Under the pieces are notes generated by a model, which ran no database searches, had not been told where the DNA came from, and was given only the letters and a program-made list of their open reading frames with translations. From NCBI RefSeq assembly GCF_023630705.1, contig NZ_JALQEM010000018.1, forward strand, positions 1 through 64,000: a DNA stretch of 64,000 bases, written 5' to 3'. Source of the DNA: Caballeronia sp. GAFFF1 (GTDB lineage Bacteria; Pseudomonadota; Gammaproteobacteria; Burkholderiales; Burkholderiaceae). Below are positions 60,520 through 64,000 of this stretch, piece after piece. How positions within the stretch are numbered: position 1 is the first letter of the stretch; each line of letters begins with the position of its first letter. Made by a program: the position numbers and the translations under genes.

Positions 60520-61386
60520 CTAGTGATCCCGTTGCGAGCTGCGCGCGGGATTCGGCCTGCCGCGCATGGCCATGTACGCCCACCAGACGTAGCCCGAGAA
60601 GCCGTACAGCACGAACAGGCAGAACAGCATGACGGGCGGATCAGACGAAACGAGCACGAACGCCACGACGACCAGCAATACGCCCGCGAACGGCACCCGA
60701 TAACGCACATCGAGCGCCTTGCCGCTGTAGAACGGCGCGTTCGACACCATCGTGACGCCCGCGTAGACGGTCAGCGCGAACGCGACCCACGGCAGCCACA
60801 CGAGCTTGAGCGGCACGCGATTGTCCGTGGCGAGCCACACGAAGCCGGCGATCAGCGCGGCAGCCGCCGGACTCGGCAAGCCCTGGAAATAGCGCTTGTC
60901 GACCACGCCGACGTTCGTATTGAAGCGCGCGAGCCGCAACGCCGCGCCCGAGCAGTAAACGAACGCCGCGAGCCAGCCCCAGCGCCCGAGGTCCTTCAGC
61001 ACCCATTCGTACATGACGAGCGCCGGCGCGACGCCGAACGACACCATGTCCGACAGGCTGTCGAACTGCTCGCCGAATGCGCTCTGCGTATGCGTCATGC
61101 GCGCGACGCGGCCGTCCATGCCGTCGAGCACCATCGCGACGAAAATGGCGATGGCCGCGATCTCGAAGCGCACGTTCATCGCCTGGACCACGGCGAAAAA
61201 GCCGCAAAACAGCGCCGCCGTGGTGAACGCGTTGGGCAGCAGATAGATGCCGCGCTTTCTTAGGAATTGCTGCCGCTTCGCGCGCCGCGTTTCCACGGCG
61301 CCGACGTCTTGCGCCGCCTTGTTGCGACGGAACGCGCGCGGCGGCGCTCCGTTCATGCGGTTCCGGCGCGGTTTGATTGCCGCCAT
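60520..61386 (-). CDS. pssA: CDP-diacylglycerol-serine O-phosphatidyltransferase
   Basis: A 288-residue integral membrane enzyme making phosphatidylserine. The CDP-alcohol phosphotransferase motif DG..AR........G...D...D is seen as DGMDGRVARMTHTQ and FGEQFDSLSDMVSFG. About eight hydrophobic segments are visible, starting LLPNAFTTAALFCGFFAVVQ. The basic N-terminus (MAAIKPRRNRMNGAPPRAFR) extends some 45 residues into the cytoplasm. It lies 13 bases after psd, so the two steps of phosphatidylethanolamine synthesis form one unit. Confidence 0.95.
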   Translation of the reverse strand: MAAIKPRRNRMNGAPPRAFRRNKAAQDVGAVETRRAKRQQFLRKRGIYLLPNAFTTAALFCGFFAVVQAMNVRFEIAAIAIFVAMVLDGMDGRVARMTHTQSAFGEQFDSLSDMVSFGVAPALVMYEWVLKDLGRWGWLAAFVYCSGAALRLARFNTNVGVVDKRYFQGLPSPAAAALIAGFVWLATDNRVPLKLVWLPWVAFALTVYAGVTMVSNAPFYSGKALDVRYRVPFAGVLLVVVAFVLVSSDPPVMLFCLFVLYGFSGYVWWAYMAMRGRPNPARSSQRDH

Positions 61387-61399
61387 CGACGCCTCCGCG

Positions 61400-62044
61400 T
61401 TATTCCGCGAACTCGGCGAGAATCGTCGACGAGGCGGACACCTTCTCGCCGATCGCCACGCGCGGCCGGCTGCCCACCGGCAGATACACGTCGACGCGCG
61501 AACCGAAGCGGATGAAGCCGTAGCGTTGACCGCGCGTGAGCGGCTCGCCCGCGTGGACGTAGCAGAGAATGCGCCGCGCGATCAGTCCGGCGATCTGCAC
61601 CGACGTCACCGTATGCCCGGTCGCGGTCTGCAGCACGATGGCATTGCGCTCGTTCTCGGTCGATGCCTTGTCGACGGCCGCGTTCAGATACGCGCCCGGG
61701 AAATACTGCACCTTGGTGATCGCGCCATCGACCGGCGAACGCTGCGAGTGCACGTTGAACACGTTCATGAACACGCTGATCTTCAGCGCCTCGCGGCCCG
61801 CGTACGGATCGTGCGCGGTTTCCACCGCGACGATGCGCCCGTCCGCCGGACACAGCACGGCATTGGCCTGCGTGGGAATGGGACGCGGCGGATCGCGGAA
61901 GAACTGGACGACGAAAATCACGATCAGCCAGAAGATCCAGGCGAAGCCGAAGCCGCCGATCGCCTGCACGAGAATGGCAACGACGGCCGCGATGGCGATA
62001 AACGGCCAGCCTTCGCGGGCAATGATCGGATGGGGATAGTTCAT
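61400..62044 (-). CDS. psd: Phosphatidylserine decarboxylase (PSD-A type proenzyme)
   Basis: A 214-residue proenzyme that makes phosphatidylethanolamine. The N-terminal hydrophobic segment ([20 protein letters not shown]) anchors it. Core motifs are [37 protein letters not shown] and [39 protein letters not shown] contains the Gly-Ser pair where self-cleavage forms the pyruvoyl group. The short length fits the type A family common in beta-proteobacteria. It ends just before pssA. Confidence 0.95.
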   Translation of the reverse strand: MNYPHPIIAREGWPFIAIAAVVAILVQAIGGFGFAWIFWLIVIFVVQFFRDPPRPIPTQANAVLCPADGRIVAVETAHDPYAGREALKISVFMNVFNVHSQRSPVDGAITKVQYFPGAYLNAAVDKASTENERNAIVLQTATGHTVTSVQIAGLIARRILCYVHAGEPLTRGQRYGFIRFGSRVDVYLPVGSRPRVAIGEKVSASSTILAEFAE

Positions 62045-62081
62045 GAACGAGGTCTGTGTTTTTTAAAACCCGTAGGATAGC

Positions 62082-62118
62082 AAAAGCCGCCCTCGGCACA
62101 GCGGCTTCGGGCGGCTTT
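62082..62118 (-). terminator. Terminator downstream of ilvC
   Basis: On the minus strand AAAGCCGCCC pairs with GGGCGGCTTT over a 15-base loop, followed by TTGC. It lies 33 bases after the ilvC stop, between ilvC and psd, and should separate the two units at least in part. Confidence 0.75.
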
Positions 62119-62150
62119 CATGACAGCAAGAACCGTGACGCGCGAAAAAC

Positions 62151-63836
<1,686 letters not shown>

Positions 63837-64000
63837 TTATAGATCCTCGGAGCCGAGCAGCATTTCCGTGATGCCCTTGCCTGCCTGCACCATCGGGAAT
63901 ACGTTTTCGGTCGGATCGGTCTGGAAGTCGAGGAACACGGTGCGATCTTTCAGACGCAGCGCTTCCTTGAGCGCCGGTTCGACGTCCGCGGTCTTTTCGA
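63837..64000 (-). CDS. ilvB: Acetolactate synthase large subunit (partial, 3' end only)
   Basis: The minus-strand frame entering from the right edge encodes the last 53 or so residues of the thiamine-diphosphate enzyme that makes acetolactate: EPALKEALRLKDRTVFLDFQ, then TDPTENVFPMVQAGKGITEM, ending LLGSEDL and TAA at 63837-63839. The phrase NVFPMV.AG is typical of IlvB/IlvI C-termini. The rest lies outside the window. It precedes ilvN by 109 bases. Confidence 0.9.
   Translation of the reverse strand, partial: EKTADVEPALKEALRLKDRTVFLDFQTDPTENVFPMVQAGKGITEMLLGSEDL

Overview
The window is a high-GC bacterial chromosome segment. Its protein sequences and gene order (rpfE-like/recJ/prfB/lysS, trpS/dapA/bamC, pyrG/kdsA/eno/ftsB, lolC/lolD/tatD, ilvB/ilvN/ilvC/psd/pssA) point to a member of the Burkholderiaceae, most like Paraburkholderia or Caballeronia. 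This is judged from recognition of the families only; no search was run. Positions 8976-64000 look like conserved core genome. Positions 1-8672 are accessory.

Accessory part (1-8672, all minus strand, visibly lower GC than the rest). A type VI secretion (T6SS) spike cargo locus reads PAAR (8672) > VgrG (8410) > putative toxin (5643) > putative immunity protein (4133) > an orphan VgrG tail (3066-2587) > a second toxin copy broken by an in-frame TGA (2590-1043) > a second immunity gene (1031 to the left edge). The unit VgrG tail-toxin-immunity has been tandemly duplicated and has diverged. About 158 bases at the 3' ends of the two immunity genes stay almost identical. The locus lies on the 3' side of a tRNA-Ser(GCT) gene, a typical island position. 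This is the most interesting region.

Core part, left to right. Minus strand: tRNA-Ser, lysC, tilS, accA, an AlkA-type glycosylase with a long basic tail, and cysS. Plus strand: a TPR protein, a periplasmic and a cytoplasmic cyclophilin, lpxH. Minus: cysE, trmJ. Plus: suhB, an LplT-like transporter, a DUF883 protein, mutS and an overlapping exported phosphoesterase-like gene. Minus: slyD. Plus: roxA and an Ala/Ser-rich lipoprotein with its own promoter. Minus, a long co-directional run: DUF455 protein, hydrolase, PHP phosphatase, YciO-like, M50 protease, trpS, methyltransferase, dapA, bamC, MBL hydrolase. Plus: gamma carbonic anhydrase, hslO, small lipoprotein. Minus: pyrG-kdsA-eno-ftsB; then lolC-lolD-tatD, comEC and an alpha/beta hydrolase. 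Plus: rpfE-like, recJ, prfB with its programmed +1 frameshift, lysS and a glycine-zipper protein. Minus: ilvB (partial)-ilvN-ilvC-psd-pssA.

The core genes cover aspartate-family and branched-chain amino acid synthesis (lysC, dapA, ilvBNC), envelope building (lpxH, kdsA, bamC, lolCD, psd, pssA, lplT), translation (cysS, trpS, lysS, prfB, tilS, trmJ, roxA), DNA repair or uptake (mutS, recJ, glycosylase, comEC) and protein folding (ppiA, ppiB, slyD, hslO). Besides the toxin locus, the oddities are a three-copy 38-residue tandem repeat inside ComEC, a Gly/Asn-rich N-terminal extension on DapA, and a hairpin in the leader of the Ala/Ser-rich lipoprotein.
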